From Pantoea cypripedii (GTDB lineage: Bacteria > Pseudomonadota > Gammaproteobacteria > Enterobacterales > Enterobacteriaceae), in the NCBI RefSeq assembly GCF_002095535.1, contig NZ_MLJI01000001.1, positions 4,040,412 through 4,104,411 on the forward strand: DNA of 64,000 nucleotides, written 5' to 3'. A program made the position numbers and the translations under genes. Shown here piece by piece: positions 41,914-51,875 of the stretch; the first letter of the stretch is position 1, and each line of letters begins with the position of its first letter. The notes beneath the pieces are model-generated. The model ran no database searches, had not been told where the DNA came from, and was given only the letters and a program-made list of their open reading frames with translations.

Positions 41914-43196
41914 TTAACGCCGGAAGGTAACTGCTTCCGCTTCAGGCAAATAAATTTCACTTCGCGCTGGCTCCGTCGCCGCCACCAGTTCCCCTTTACG
42001 CAACGAATAACGCACCGGCACCTGACGCCGCACCGCATCAAAGCCGCTATCTGCCGGCAGAATAATCAGGCTGGCATCATTACCCGGTGCGATACCGTAA
42101 TGCGCCAGCTGCATCGTTTTGGCGCTATTAGTAGTAATCAGCTGCAATCCCGCGTCAATCTGTTCATACCCCATCAACTGACAAACGTGCAGCCCCATAT
42201 GCAGCACCTGCAACATGTTGGCGGTGCCCAGTGGATACCAGGGATCAAACACGTCATCGTGACCGAAGCAGACATTGATATTGGCCTCCAGCATCTCCTT
42301 CACCCTGGTGATGCCGCGTCGTTTGGGATAGCTGTCAAAACGACCCTGCAAATGAATATTCACCAGCGGGTTGGCGACAAAGTTAATCTTCGACAGGCGC
42401 AGCAGGCGGAATAAACGCGAGGTGTAGGCGTTGTTATACGAATGCATCGCTGTGGTATGGCTGGCGGTCACGCGTTCACCCATGCCCTCACGATGGGCCA
42501 GTGCCGCCACGGTTTCCACAAAGCGCGACTGCTCATCATCAATTTCGTCGCAGTGCACATCCACCAGCCGGTCATAACGATTCGCCAGCGCAAAGGCTTT
42601 ATGTAACGACTCGACGCCATACTCACGGGTAAATTCGTAATGGGGGATCGCGCCCACCGCATCGGCACCGAGGCGCAGCGCCTCTTCCAGCAAAGCTTCT
42701 CCGTTGGGATATGACAGGATGCCTTCCTGCGGAAAGGCGACAATCTGGATATCAATCCACGGCGCCATCTCTGACTTCACTTCCAGCATGGCTTTCAGCG
42801 CAGTGAGCGTGGGGTCAGAGACATCCACATGGGTACGGACATGCTGGATACCGTTGGCGATTTGCCACTTCAGCGTCTGTTTCGCACGCTGTTTCACATC
42901 TTCATGGCTGAGCAACGCTTTACGCTCCGCCCAGCGTTCAATGCCTTCAAACAGCGTGCCGGACTGATTCCACGCCGGTTCCCCGGCGGTTTGCGTAGTA
43001 TCAAGATGGATATGCGGTTCAATAAAGGGAGCGCTTGCCAGCCCACCTTCGGCATCCAGCACCCCTTCCTGCACGCTACAGGCTGCCGACTGGGGCACCA
43101 CGCGGGTAATTTTCCCTGATCGATTTCGATTTGCCATAGCCCATCCTGCCCCGCTAAGCGCAGATTGTTGATCCACTTCAGTGATGTCGTCGCCAT
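41914..43196 (-). pseudogene. codA: Cytosine deaminase, single frameshift
   Basis: Converts cytosine to uracil and ammonia. The N-terminus starts at ATG 43196 ([19 protein letters not shown], with GGGAG upstream) and continues to IEIDQGK; the rest (from ITRVVPQSA) is one frame away. One A is missing in the A-run at 43110-43113 (minus strand GGGAAAATT where GGGAAAAATT would restore the frame). With one base added the protein would be 427 residues, the E. coli length. All metal motifs are kept ([23 protein letters not shown]). It may be a true mutation or a homopolymer read error. No codB lies next to it, and its place between tsgA and nirB is not the E. coli one. Confidence 0.93.
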
Positions 43197-43275
43197 GCCA
43201 TTCTCCCGTTGAAACACAACGTCTTAAGCTAGCACGAACCTGACGTTGCTACGAATGTGTTCATAATCAGTGACA

Positions 43276-43346
43276 TACCTCAAAATAGGTATATGAAGGC
43301 GCATTTGACATGCATCAATAAGCTACTACACGCGCGCGTTAAGGTA
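43276..43346 (+). promoter_or_regulatory. nirB promoter with FNR and NarL/NarP sites
   Basis: An FNR-like site TTGAC-ATGC-ATCAA (43305-43318, centre 43311.5) follows a NarL/P-like 7-2-7 repeat TACCTCA-AA-ATAGGTA (43276-43291, centre 43283.5). The 28-nt centre distance is the same as E. coli (-41.5 and -69.5). TAAGGT at 43340-43345 then fits the -10, placing transcription start near 43353. Anaerobic, nitrite/nitrate-induced control is expected. Confidence 0.85.
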
Positions 43347-43375
43347 GCCTCAGATATTTTAATTTTGAGGCAAGC

Positions 43376-45916
43376 ATGAGCAAACATAACGTCGTCATCA
43401 TTGGCAACGGCATGGTTGGCCACCGCTTTATTGAAGAACTGATCGACAAGGCCGAACCCGGCCAGTTTGCGATCACCGTTTTTTGTGAAGAGCCGCGGGT
43501 CGCTTACGACCGTGTCCACCTGTCCGCCTATTTTTCCCATCACACCGCAGAAGAACTTTCGCTGGTGCGCGAAGGTTACTATGAAAAACATCAGGTCAAT
43601 CTGCTGTTGGGTGAACGCGCCATCACCATCAATCGTGATGAAAAGCTGATTCACTCCAATACCGGCCGGGCGGTGCATTACGACACGCTGATTTTCGCGA
43701 CCGGCTCTTATCCGTGGATCCCACCGATTCAGGGTTCGGAAGGCAGCGACTGTTTTGTCTATCGCACCATTGAAGACCTTAACGCAATTGAAGCCTGTGC
43801 GCGTCGCAGCAAACGCGGTGCGGTGATTGGCGGCGGTCTGCTCGGGCTGGAAGCCGCAGGGGCGCTGAAAAATCTCGGTATTGAAACCCATGTGATCGAG
43901 TTCGCGCCGGTCCTGATGGCAGAGCAGCTCGATGCCCAGGGTGGCGTACAACTGCGCCGCAAGATTGAGCAGATGGGCGTGTACGTACATACGGCGAAAA
44001 ACACCCGGCAAATCGTCCATCACAGCAAGGGGGGTAAAACCCTGCAATTCGCCGATGACAGCGCGCTGGATGTCGATTTTATTGTGTTCTCCACCGGTAT
44101 TCGCCCACAGGACCAGTTGGCGAAGCAATGCGGCCTGCCGCTCGGCCCGCGCGGGGGCATCGCCATTGATGACCGCTGCCAAACCAGCGATCCGGCCATT
44201 TTCGCCATTGGCGAGTGTGCCGCCTGGCAGAACCGGACCTTTGGCCTGGTGGCTCCCGGTTACAAAATGGCGCAGGTCGCCAGCGATACCTTAGTCGGTC
44301 GCGATAACATCTTTGCCGGTGCGGATATGAGCGCCAAGCTAAAACTGCTGGGTGTGGATGTGGGCGGCATTGGTGATGCCCACGGGCGGACGCCTGGCGC
44401 ACGTAGTTATGTCTGGCTCGATGAACAACGCTCCATTTACAAACGTCTGATCGTCAGTGAAGACAACAAAACGCTGCTCGGTGCGGTACTGGTGGGCGAC
44501 ACCAGCGACTACGGTAACCTGTTGCAGCTGGCGCTGAATAAAATCACCCTGCCGGAACACCCGGAGCTGCTGATCCTGCCCGCAGGCAGCGGCGAAAAAC
44601 CGTCGATCGGCGTTGATGCGTTGCCGGAAAGCGCGCAAATCTGCTCCTGCTTCGATGTCAGCAAGGGCGATATCGTCAACGCTGTGAAGAATGGCTGCCA
44701 TACCGTGGCGGCACTGAAAGCCGAAACCCGCGCAGGTACCGGCTGTGGCGGTTGTATTCCGCTGATCACGCAGGTGCTGAATGCGGAACTCAGCCGTCAG
44801 GGTATCGAGGTGAACAACCATCTGTGCGCCCACTTCCCATATTCGCGTCAGGAGTTGTATCACCTGATTCGGGTCGAAGAGATTAAATCGTTCGATGCCC
44901 TGCTGGCGAAATACGGCCAGGGTTATGGTTGCGAAGTGTGTAAACCGACTGTCGGTTCGCTGCTGGCCTCCTGCTGGAACGAACACATCCTGAAGCCTCA
45001 GCATACGCCGTTACAGGACAGCAACGATCTGTTCCTTGGCAATATCCAGAAAGATGGCACCTATTCGGTGATCCCGCGTTCTGCTGGCGGCGAAATTAGC
45101 CCGGAAGGGCTGATGACCATCGGCGCCGTCGCACGCCAGTATAATCTCTACACCAAAATCACCGGTTCGCAGCGTATCGGCCTGTTTGGCGCACAACGCG
45201 ATGACCTGCCCGCCATCTGGTCACAGCTGATTGCCGCTGGCTTTGAAACCGGCCAGGCCTATGCCAAGGCACTGCGTATGGCGAAAACCTGCGTCGGCAG
45301 TACCTGGTGCCGCTACGGTGTCGGCGACAGCCTTGGTTTCGGCATCGAACTGGAAAACCGCTACAAAGGCATCCGTACCCCGCACAAGATGAAGTTTGGT
45401 GTCTCGGGTTGTACGCGTGAATGCGCCGAAGCCCAGGGCAAAGACGTGGGTGTGATCGCCACCGAAAAAGGCTGGAATCTGTATGTCTGCGGCAACGGCG
45501 GGATGAAACCACGCCATGCCGATCTGCTCGCTGCTGACCTCGATCACGAAACGCTGCTGCACTATCTCGACCGTTTTATGATGTTCTACATCCGCACCGG
45601 TGACCGCCTGCAACGGACCTCCGTCTGGCTGGAAAGTATGGAGGGCGGCATTGATTACCTGCGTAAGGTGATTGTGGATGACAAACTCGGTCTGAATAGC
45701 CAGCTGGAGCACGAACTGGCGCGCCTGCGCGATCTGGCAGAGTGCGAATGGGCGGCAACGGTTAACGATCCGCAACAGCAGAGCCACTTCGCCACCTTTA
45801 TCAACAGCCCGCAGCGTGATCCGCTGGTACAGAATATTAACGTCCGCGATCAGCATCGCCCGGCGCGTCCCGCTGAGCGCATTGACGTCACCCTGATTGA
45901 GGAGACCAACGTATGA
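43376..45916 (+). CDS. nirB: NADH-dependent nitrite reductase, large subunit
   Basis: NirB, 846 residues, cytoplasmic, reduces nitrite to ammonium with NADH. Order of parts: FAD/NAD-binding Rossmann domain (IIGNGMVGHRF at the start; GGGLLGLEAAGAL near 150), a BFD-like [2Fe-2S] region (CSCFDV ... GTGCGGC, about 425-460), then the sulfite/nitrite reductase domain with siroheme-4Fe4S cysteines (CVGSTWCRYG; SGCTRECAEAQ). Its stop overlaps nirD by 4 nt. Confidence 0.97.
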   Translation: MSKHNVVIIGNGMVGHRFIEELIDKAEPGQFAITVFCEEPRVAYDRVHLSAYFSHHTAEELSLVREGYYEKHQVNLLLGERAITINRDEKLIHSNTGRAVHYDTLIFATGSYPWIPPIQGSEGSDCFVYRTIEDLNAIEACARRSKRGAVIGGGLLGLEAAGALKNLGIETHVIEFAPVLMAEQLDAQGGVQLRRKIEQMGVYVHTAKNTRQIVHHSKGGKTLQFADDSALDVDFIVFSTGIRPQDQLAKQCGLPLGPRGGIAIDDRCQTSDPAIFAIGECAAWQNRTFGLVAPGYKMAQVASDTLVGRDNIFAGADMSAKLKLLGVDVGGIGDAHGRTPGARSYVWLDEQRSIYKRLIVSEDNKTLLGAVLVGDTSDYGNLLQLALNKITLPEHPELLILPAGSGEKPSIGVDALPESAQICSCFDVSKGDIVNAVKNGCHTVAALKAETRAGTGCGGCIPLITQVLNAELSRQGIEVNNHLCAHFPYSRQELYHLIRVEEIKSFDALLAKYGQGYGCEVCKPTVGSLLASCWNEHILKPQHTPLQDSNDLFLGNIQKDGTYSVIPRSAGGEISPEGLMTIGAVARQYNLYTKITGSQRIGLFGAQRDDLPAIWSQLIAAGFETGQAYAKALRMAKTCVGSTWCRYGVGDSLGFGIELENRYKGIRTPHKMKFGVSGCTRECAEAQGKDVGVIATEKGWNLYVCGNGGMKPRHADLLAADLDHETLLHYLDRFMMFYIRTGDRLQRTSVWLESMEGGIDYLRKVIVDDKLGLNSQLEHELARLRDLAECEWAATVNDPQQQSHFATFINSPQRDPLVQNINVRDQHRPARPAERIDVTLIEETNV

Positions 45917-46239
45917 GCCAGTGGAATTCCGTCTGCGAACTGAACCAGATTTTGCCCGCCACCGGCGTATGCGCCCTGGTCAGGGGACAGCAAATTGCCA
46001 TCTTCCGCCCCAGAGAGGATGAGCAGCTCTATGCCCTGAGCAATATCGACCCTTTCGCCGAGGCCAGCGTGCTGTCACGCGGCATCATTGCCGAACATCA
46101 GCAGGCATTATGGGTTGCCAGCCCACTGAAAAAGCAACGCTTCCGCCTGAGCGACGGTGTCTGCCTTGAAGATGCCTCACGTTCGGTGGCGAGTTATCCG
46201 GTGCGTGTCAGCAATGGCCATGTAGAAGTGTGCGCCTGA
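45913..46239 (+). CDS. nirD: Nitrite reductase, small subunit
   Basis: NirD, 108 residues, Rieske-like fold; like other enterobacterial NirD it lacks the Rieske cluster ligands (no CxH pairs in the expected places). It is required for NirB activity. It overlaps nirB by 4 nt and nirC follows after 28 nt. Confidence 0.95.
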   Translation: MSQWNSVCELNQILPATGVCALVRGQQIAIFRPREDEQLYALSNIDPFAEASVLSRGIIAEHQQALWVASPLKKQRFRLSDGVCLEDASRSVASYPVRVSNGHVEVCA

Positions 46240-46267
46240 CTGATGTTTAACTTTATGAGAAATTTTT

Positions 46268-47071
46268 ATGTTTACTGATACCCTGGAAAAATGCGCGGCT
46301 AACGCGGCGCGAATAACGCGCACGGCACAACACAGCCCGCTGTCATTCTGGATCGGTGCGGCCATGGCAGGTGCCTATGTCGGGCTGGCGATTATCCTGA
46401 TCTTCACTCTTGGTAATCTCGCCGATCCGGCTTATCGTCCGTTGATTATGGGTTCAACCTTCGGCATCGCGTTAACGCTGGTTATTATCGCCGGATCGGA
46501 GCTGTTCACCGGTCATACCATGATCCTTACCATCGGGGTCAAAGCCGGAACGATTCGCCCAGGTCAGATGTGGTGCGTGCTGCCGCAAACCTGGTTAGGC
46601 AACCTGATGGGTTCGGTGCTGGTCGCATTGATTTACTACTATGCGGCAGGAGCACTGCTGCCCAACGCAGGCTCCCTGATTCACAGCGTCGCCCTGGCCA
46701 AAACCAGCCAGACCGCGATGGCGCTGTTCTTTAAAGGGGCGCTGTGTAACTGGCTGGTTTGCCTGGCGATCTGGATGGCGCTGCGTACCGAAGGCACCGC
46801 GAAGTTCCTCGCCATCTGGTGGTGCCTGCTGGCGTTTATCGCTTCGGGCTTCGAACACTCGGTCGCCAATATGACGCTCTTTGCGCTGTCATGGTTTGGT
46901 CAGCATAATGCCGATCTGACTTTGCAAGGTATCGGCCATAATTTGCTGTGGGTGACGCTGGGCAACATGTTCTCTGGCATGGTGCTGATGGGCCTCGGTT
47001 ACTGGTACGCCACACCGCAGGCACAACGGCCACAGCCGGAAACCCAGACCAGCGCACTTAAATCGGCATAA
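46268..47071 (+). CDS. nirC: Nitrite transporter NirC
   Basis: NirC, 267 residues, formate/nitrite transporter family with six membrane segments; imports nitrite for NirBD and exports excess. The FNT signatures are present (AGAYVGLAI; conserved His in [12 protein letters not shown]). A terminator-like hairpin follows. Confidence 0.96.
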   Translation: MFTDTLEKCAANAARITRTAQHSPLSFWIGAAMAGAYVGLAIILIFTLGNLADPAYRPLIMGSTFGIALTLVIIAGSELFTGHTMILTIGVKAGTIRPGQMWCVLPQTWLGNLMGSVLVALIYYYAAGALLPNAGSLIHSVALAKTSQTAMALFFKGALCNWLVCLAIWMALRTEGTAKFLAIWWCLLAFIASGFEHSVANMTLFALSWFGQHNADLTLQGIGHNLLWVTLGNMFSGMVLMGLGYWYATPQAQRPQPETQTSALKSA

Positions 47072-47081
47072 CGCATATGAC

Positions 47082-47105
47082 AGCCCGCCCCGCGCGGGCT
47101 TTTTT
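47082..47105 (+). terminator. Terminator between nirC and cysG
   Basis: Seven-base-pair stem AGCCCGC / GCGGGCT with a 5-nt loop and a following TTTTTT. The T-run runs directly into the cysG ribosome site (AGGATC). It would limit read-through from nirBDC into cysG. Confidence 0.85.
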
Positions 47106-47115
47106 AGGATCAGCT

Positions 47116-48480
47116 ATGGATTACTTTCCCCTGTTTTGTCGCCTTCACAGTAAGCGTTGTTTGCTGGTGGGCGGTGGTGATGTTGCGGAGCGTAAAGCAC
47201 GCCTGCTACTGGACGCTGGTGCTGACCTGCATGTCGGCGCACTGGATTTCTCCCCTGCTTTTCAGCAATGGGCACAACAAGGGAAAGTGGTGCTACTGAA
47301 TGGAGCCTTCACTGAAGCCTGGCTGGATGACTGCTGGCTGGTGATTGCCGCCACCGATGATGATGCGGTGAATCAGCAGGTGGGCGCAGCCGCAGAAGCT
47401 CGCCGGATTTTTTGTAACCTGGTGGATGCACCGGAGCAGGCCAGCGCCATCATGCCTTCGATTGTCGACCGCTCACCGCTGATGATTGCCGTCTCTTCTG
47501 GTGGCCGCGCACCGGTGCTGGCACGTCTGCTGCGCGAAAAACTTGAAGCCATGCTGCCCCAGCATCTCGGGCAACTGGCTACCCTGGCGGGTTCACTGCG
47601 TAAGCGGGTGAAAAAGCGTTTTAACAGCATGGCGCAGCGCCGTCATTTCTGGGAGCGCTTCTTCGCCAGCGACCGGCTGGCACAAACGCTTGCCAATGGT
47701 GATCAACCCCGCGCGGATGCCCTGGTCGATACCTTGTTCGATGCCCCGCTGTCGCAGCAAGGGGAAGTGGTGCTGGTGGGTGCCGGACCAGGGGATGCAG
47801 GTTTGCTGACGCTGAAGGGTTTACAGCATATCCAGCAGGCTGATGTGGTGGTGTATGACCGCCTGGTGTCAGAGCCGATTCTCAATCTGGTCCGCCGGGA
47901 TGCGGAGCGTATCTTCGTGGGTAAACACGCCGGACACCACTGCGTTCCGCAATCAGAGATTAATCAATTGCTGCTGGAGCAGGCACAGCGAGGCAAACGT
48001 GTGGTGCGACTCAAAGGTGGCGATCCCTTCATTTTTGGTCGCGGAGGTGAGGAGCTGGAAGTGCTGGCGCAGCATAATATTCCTTTCAGCGTGGTGCCTG
48101 GCATCACAGCCGCATCCGGTTGTGCCGCCTATAGCGGTATTCCGCTAACCCACCGCGATCACGCCCAGAGCGTGCGTTTTGTCACTGGCCATTTGCAACA
48201 GCATGGCGAAATTGAGTGGCAAAAGCTGGCGGCGGAACAGCAGACGCTGGTGTTTTATATGGGCCTGACGCAGGCACCGGAGATTCAGCGGCAGCTGATG
48301 TTGCATGGCATGGAGGCTGATATGCCAGTCGCGCTGGTGCAAAACGGCACCACGCCACAACAATGCGTGGCAACGGGTCGGCTTGGCGAGCTGGCGACGC
48401 TGGCTCAACAGTTTGCCAGCCCGGCGCTGATTATTGTGGGACGCGTGGTCGGTCTGCGTTCGCAGTTGCGCTGGTTCTGA
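47116..48480 (+). CDS. cysG: Siroheme synthase (trifunctional)
   Basis: CysG, 454 residues. The N-terminal half (CysGB) is the NAD-dependent precorrin-2 dehydrogenase and ferrochelatase, with the GGGDVAERK motif at residues 19-27. The C-terminal half (from about 215) is the SAM-dependent uroporphyrinogen III methyltransferase, with [14 protein letters not shown]. It makes the siroheme needed by NirB and CysI. The ATG at 47116 follows AGGA at 8 nt; a longer frame would run through the terminator. Confidence 0.97.
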   Translation: MDYFPLFCRLHSKRCLLVGGGDVAERKARLLLDAGADLHVGALDFSPAFQQWAQQGKVVLLNGAFTEAWLDDCWLVIAATDDDAVNQQVGAAAEARRIFCNLVDAPEQASAIMPSIVDRSPLMIAVSSGGRAPVLARLLREKLEAMLPQHLGQLATLAGSLRKRVKKRFNSMAQRRHFWERFFASDRLAQTLANGDQPRADALVDTLFDAPLSQQGEVVLVGAGPGDAGLLTLKGLQHIQQADVVVYDRLVSEPILNLVRRDAERIFVGKHAGHHCVPQSEINQLLLEQAQRGKRVVRLKGGDPFIFGRGGEELEVLAQHNIPFSVVPGITAASGCAAYSGIPLTHRDHAQSVRFVTGHLQQHGEIEWQKLAAEQQTLVFYMGLTQAPEIQRQLMLHGMEADMPVALVQNGTTPQQCVATGRLGELATLAQQFASPALIIVGRVVGLRSQLRWF

Positions 48481-48488
48481 TAACAAAA

Positions 48489-48511
48489 CGGCGGGCCATG
48501 ATGGCCCGCCG
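48489..48511. terminator. Convergent terminator cysG / trpS
   Basis: Ten-base-pair stem CGGCGGGCCA / TGGCCCGCCG with a 3-nt loop, in the 55-nt gap. Likely bidirectional; no long T-run. Confidence 0.8.
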
Positions 48512-48535
48512 CTCTTGGTTTACCTGTGCTGCCGC

Positions 48536-49540
48536 TTACGGCTGGGCAACAAAGCCCACTGCTTCGTAGACTTTCTTCAGCGTTTCCTGCGCATGAGCAC
48601 GGGCTTTAGCCGCACCATCACGCATCACCTGGTTGAGGAACGCTTCGTCGTTGCGATAGCGATTGTAACGCTCCTGCAACTCGCTCAGCATGCCGGAAAC
48701 CGCATCCGCGACCGCACCTTTCAGGTGGCCGTACATTTTGCCTTCGAACTCCTGCTCCAGCTCGGCGATGGTTTTACCCGTCACACCCGCGAGAATATCC
48801 AGCAGGTTCGATACCCCGGCTTTCTCTTTGATGTCATAGCGCACCACTGGCGGCTCTTCGGAATCCGTCACCGCACGTTTGATCTTCTTCACCACCGCTT
48901 TAGGATCTTCCAGCAGACCAATCACGTTGTTGCGATTGTCGTCTGATTTCGACATCTTTTTGGTCGGTTCCAGCAGCGACATCACGCGCGCACCCGATTT
49001 CGGAATGAACGGCTCCGGTACCTTAAAGATATCGCCATATAACGCGTTGAAACGCTGCGCGATATCGCGGCTCAGCTCCAGATGCTGCTTCTGATCTTCC
49101 CCCACCGGAACCTGGTTGGTTTGATACAGCAGGATGTCAGCCGCCATCAGCACCGGGTAATCAAACAGACCGGCGTTGATGTTCTCTTCGTAGCGAGCGG
49201 ATTTGTCTTTGAACTGCGTCATGCGGCTCAGCTCGCCGAAGTAGGCGTAGCAGTTGAGGATCCAGCTCAGCTGGGCGTGCTCCGGCACATGCGACTGAAC
49301 AAAAATGGTGCTCTTGTTCGGATCGATACCACAGGCAAGATACAACGCCAGCGTATCCAGCGTAGCTTTACGCAGTGCTACCGGGTCCTGGCGAACGGTA
49401 ATGGCGTGCAGATCGACGATGCAGTAAATGCAGTGGAAATCATCCTGCATCTGCACCCACTGACGCAGCGCACCCATATAGTTGCCAATGGTCAGTTCAC
49501 CTGAAGGCTGGGCGCCGCTGAAAACGATGGGTTTGCTCAT
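48536..49540 (-). CDS. trpS: Tryptophanyl-tRNA synthetase
   Basis: TrpS, 334 residues, class Ic synthetase. The HIGH-equivalent lies in [14 protein letters not shown] and KMSKS in [12 protein letters not shown]. The ATG at 49540 ([14 protein letters not shown]) gives the E. coli length. Last gene of the damX-dam-rpe-gph-trpS series. Confidence 0.97.
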   Translation of the reverse strand: MSKPIVFSGAQPSGELTIGNYMGALRQWVQMQDDFHCIYCIVDLHAITVRQDPVALRKATLDTLALYLACGIDPNKSTIFVQSHVPEHAQLSWILNCYAYFGELSRMTQFKDKSARYEENINAGLFDYPVLMAADILLYQTNQVPVGEDQKQHLELSRDIAQRFNALYGDIFKVPEPFIPKSGARVMSLLEPTKKMSKSDDNRNNVIGLLEDPKAVVKKIKRAVTDSEEPPVVRYDIKEKAGVSNLLDILAGVTGKTIAELEQEFEGKMYGHLKGAVADAVSGMLSELQERYNRYRNDEAFLNQVMRDGAAKARAHAQETLKKVYEAVGFVAQP

Positions 49541-49556
49541 GCTTATGTCCTGATAT

Positions 49557-50234
49557 TCACAGCCCGAGAGCGGGCAAAAGTTCGTCAAAAGAGTCGAGAG
49601 TTAAATCGGGTTGGCTGCTGGCAATAGGTTCGCCGTAGTTGTAGCCAAAGGTCATGCCGATGTTCGGTACGCCTGCCGCCTGGGCAGCGAGGATATCATT
49701 GCGTGAATCGCCAACAAACAGTAATTGCTGCGGCAGCACGCCAAATCGTCCCAGTACGAGGAAGATCGCCGCAGGATGTGGCTTTTTCACCACCACATCG
49801 TCGCCGCCGATGATCAGTGAAAAGTATTCGGCAATCCCCAGCGAAGCCAGTAAAGGGGCAACGAACGGCGTGGGTTTGTTGGTGACAATCGCCAGCGGCA
49901 ACCCTTTTTCAGCCAGTTTTGCCAGCGTGGCTTTCACCTGGGGAAACAGCGTACTGCCCGCTTCCACCGTCTCCGCGTAATACTTATCAAACAACGTACG
50001 CGCATCACGCTGTTCATTATCTTGTGGTTCACGTCCCAGTGCCCAGGTCAGCGCCCGGGTCATCATCACATCCGCACCGTTGCCAATCCAGGTCGAGGCG
50101 CGCGCCACGCCAGCGGGTGGCAATTGCAGATCGGCCAGAGCATGATCGATGGCTTGTGCCAGACCTGGCGCGCTGTCCACCAGCGTGCCATCAAGATCAA
50201 ACGCCAGCGCGCGAATATCAGTGAAATGAGCCAT
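49557..50234 (-). CDS. gph: Phosphoglycolate phosphatase
   Basis: Gph, 225 residues, HAD phosphatase that removes 2-phosphoglycolate formed in repair of DNA ends. The HAD nucleophile motif DLDGT has D13 and D15; the GDSRNDI motif is near the C-terminus. Its start overlaps the rpe end by 17 nt, so the two are coupled. Confidence 0.95.
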   Translation of the reverse strand: MAHFTDIRALAFDLDGTLVDSAPGLAQAIDHALADLQLPPAGVARASTWIGNGADVMMTRALTWALGREPQDNEQRDARTLFDKYYAETVEAGSTLFPQVKATLAKLAEKGLPLAIVTNKPTPFVAPLLASLGIAEYFSLIIGGDDVVVKKPHPAAIFLVLGRFGVLPQQLLFVGDSRNDILAAQAAGVPNIGMTFGYNYGEPIASSQPDLTLDSFDELLPALGL

Positions 50235-50901
50235 TAACTTTCTCCAGTTCGCTGCGCATATCATCGATCACTTTTTTGTAATCGGGGTGGCCAAAAATGG
50301 CAGAACCGGCGACAAACATGTCGGCACCGGCGGCAGCGATCTGAGCGATGTTGTCAATTTTCACGCCGCCATCCACTTCCAGACGGATATCGTAGCCGCT
50401 CTGGTCGATAAGACGACGCGCCTGACGCAGTTTATCCAGCGTGCCGGGAATAAAGGATTGACCGCCAAAGCCAGGATTCACCGACATCAGCAGGATGATA
50501 TCCAGTTTATCCATGACGTAATCAAGATAGCTGAGCGGTGTCGCCGGGTTGAATACCAGGCCCGCTTTACAACCGTGTTCTTTGATCAGTTGCAGCGTAC
50601 GATCGACATGCTGGCTGGCTTCAGGATGGAAGGTGATGTAGCTGGCACCGGCTTTGGCAAATGCCGGGATGAGTTCATCAACCGGTTTCACCATCAGATG
50701 AACGTCAATCGGAGCGGTGATGCCGTAATCGCGCAATGCTTTCAGCACCATCGGCCCCATGGTCAGATTGGGAACATAGTGGTTATCCATCACATCGAAA
50801 TGCACTACGTCACCACCTGCAGCCAGCGCCCTGGCGGTATCCTCACCCAGACGGGCAAAGTCAGCAGAGAGGATTGAAGGGGCCAGTAAAAATTGTTTCA
50901 T
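50218..50901 (-). CDS. rpe: Ribulose-phosphate 3-epimerase
   Basis: Rpe, 227 residues, TIM-barrel enzyme of the pentose phosphate pathway. Motifs [26 protein letters not shown] and HLMV are present. I chose the ATG at 50901 ([12 protein letters not shown]); the 57-residue extension upstream is not homologous to Rpe. Confidence 0.97.
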   Translation of the reverse strand: MKQFLLAPSILSADFARLGEDTARALAAGGDVVHFDVMDNHYVPNLTMGPMVLKALRDYGITAPIDVHLMVKPVDELIPAFAKAGASYITFHPEASQHVDRTLQLIKEHGCKAGLVFNPATPLSYLDYVMDKLDIILLMSVNPGFGGQSFIPGTLDKLRQARRLIDQSGYDIRLEVDGGVKIDNIAQIAAAGADMFVAGSAIFGHPDYKKVIDDMRSELEKVNGSFH

Positions 50902-50966
50902 CCGATTCTCCCAATTTTGTGCGCCAGCGTGCGCTGGCGTAATGCGTTGGTCGCGGACGAAACAGG

Positions 50967-51779
50967 CTAGCGGAAAAGCGCCAGCAGTTCGTCTACGTGC
51001 GTGCGACCACTTATGCTTCGGCTGATGGAACGCCGGGCTTTGACAACGTGTAATACCGCATTCCGGTACCACTCACGCGTCAGCTTGGTATCGTGGTTGG
51101 AAATTAATACCGGGATCCTGCTCTCTTCCGCCAGCATTGCCGCCAGTTCCGCCAGATGCTGCTGCTCGCGCAGGCTGAAACTGTTGGTGTGGTAGGCGGT
51201 AAAATTAGCCGTCGCTGTCAGGGGGGCGTATGGCGGATCGCAATACACCACCGAGCCTTTATGCGCGCGGTTCAGAGTAACATCGTACGATTCGCAGACA
51301 AAGGTAGCTTTTTGCGACCGCTCAGCAAACCACAACAGTTCCGCTTCCGGAAAGTAAGGTTTGCGATAGCGACCAAACGGCACATTGAACTCGCCCCGCA
51401 GATTGTAGCGGCACAGGCCGTTGTAACCATGACGGTTGAGATACAAAAAGAGTACCGCCCGCTGATAGATATCCCGGCTGGCATTGAAAGCGATGCGCTG
51501 CGCGTAGTAAAACTCCGCACAGTTAGTTTCCGGCGTGAATAGCTTACGGGCATCGTCAATAAATTCCGCAGTGCGCGTTTTGACAATGTTGTACAGATTA
51601 ATCAGGTCACTGTTGATATCGGCCAGATGATAACGGTCATAGTCCGTGTTAAGAAACACAGAACCCGCACCCACAAAAGGCTCGATCAGGCAGTCGCCGG
51701 GTGGCAAATGACGACGAATATCGTCAAGGAGCGGGTATTTCCCTCCGGCCCATTTAAGGAAAGCGCGATTTTTTTTCAT
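50967..51779 (-). CDS. dam: DNA adenine methyltransferase
   Basis: Dam, 270 residues, methylates adenine in GATC. Motif I FVGAGS is at residues 35-40 and the catalytic DPPY at 181-184; [10 protein letters not shown] at the N-terminus is typical. It directs mismatch repair and SeqA control of initiation. It lies between damX and rpe. Confidence 0.97.
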   Translation of the reverse strand: MKKNRAFLKWAGGKYPLLDDIRRHLPPGDCLIEPFVGAGSVFLNTDYDRYHLADINSDLINLYNIVKTRTAEFIDDARKLFTPETNCAEFYYAQRIAFNASRDIYQRAVLFLYLNRHGYNGLCRYNLRGEFNVPFGRYRKPYFPEAELLWFAERSQKATFVCESYDVTLNRAHKGSVVYCDPPYAPLTATANFTAYHTNSFSLREQQHLAELAAMLAEESRIPVLISNHDTKLTREWYRNAVLHVVKARRSISRSISGRTHVDELLALFR

Positions 51780-51846
51780 GCTGTCGTGGTTATTACATCT
51801 TAATTATTGGCTGTGGCGGAACCGACAGCAGATCTGCGCTTAAAAC

Positions 51847-51868
51847 GGGGCCGCGTGAATGCGGCCCC
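51847..51868 (-). terminator. Hairpin between damX and dam
   Basis: Eight-base-pair stem GGGGCCGC / GCGGCCCC with loop GTGAAT, 8 nt past the damX stop; on the minus strand GTTTTAA follows. Probably a partial terminator inside the operon. Confidence 0.6.
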
Positions 51869-51875
51869 ACAATGA

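Noticed and set aside
43280..44182. 300-codon open frame antisense to nirB
   Set aside because: It is the complement of a conserved nirB region and has no family features.
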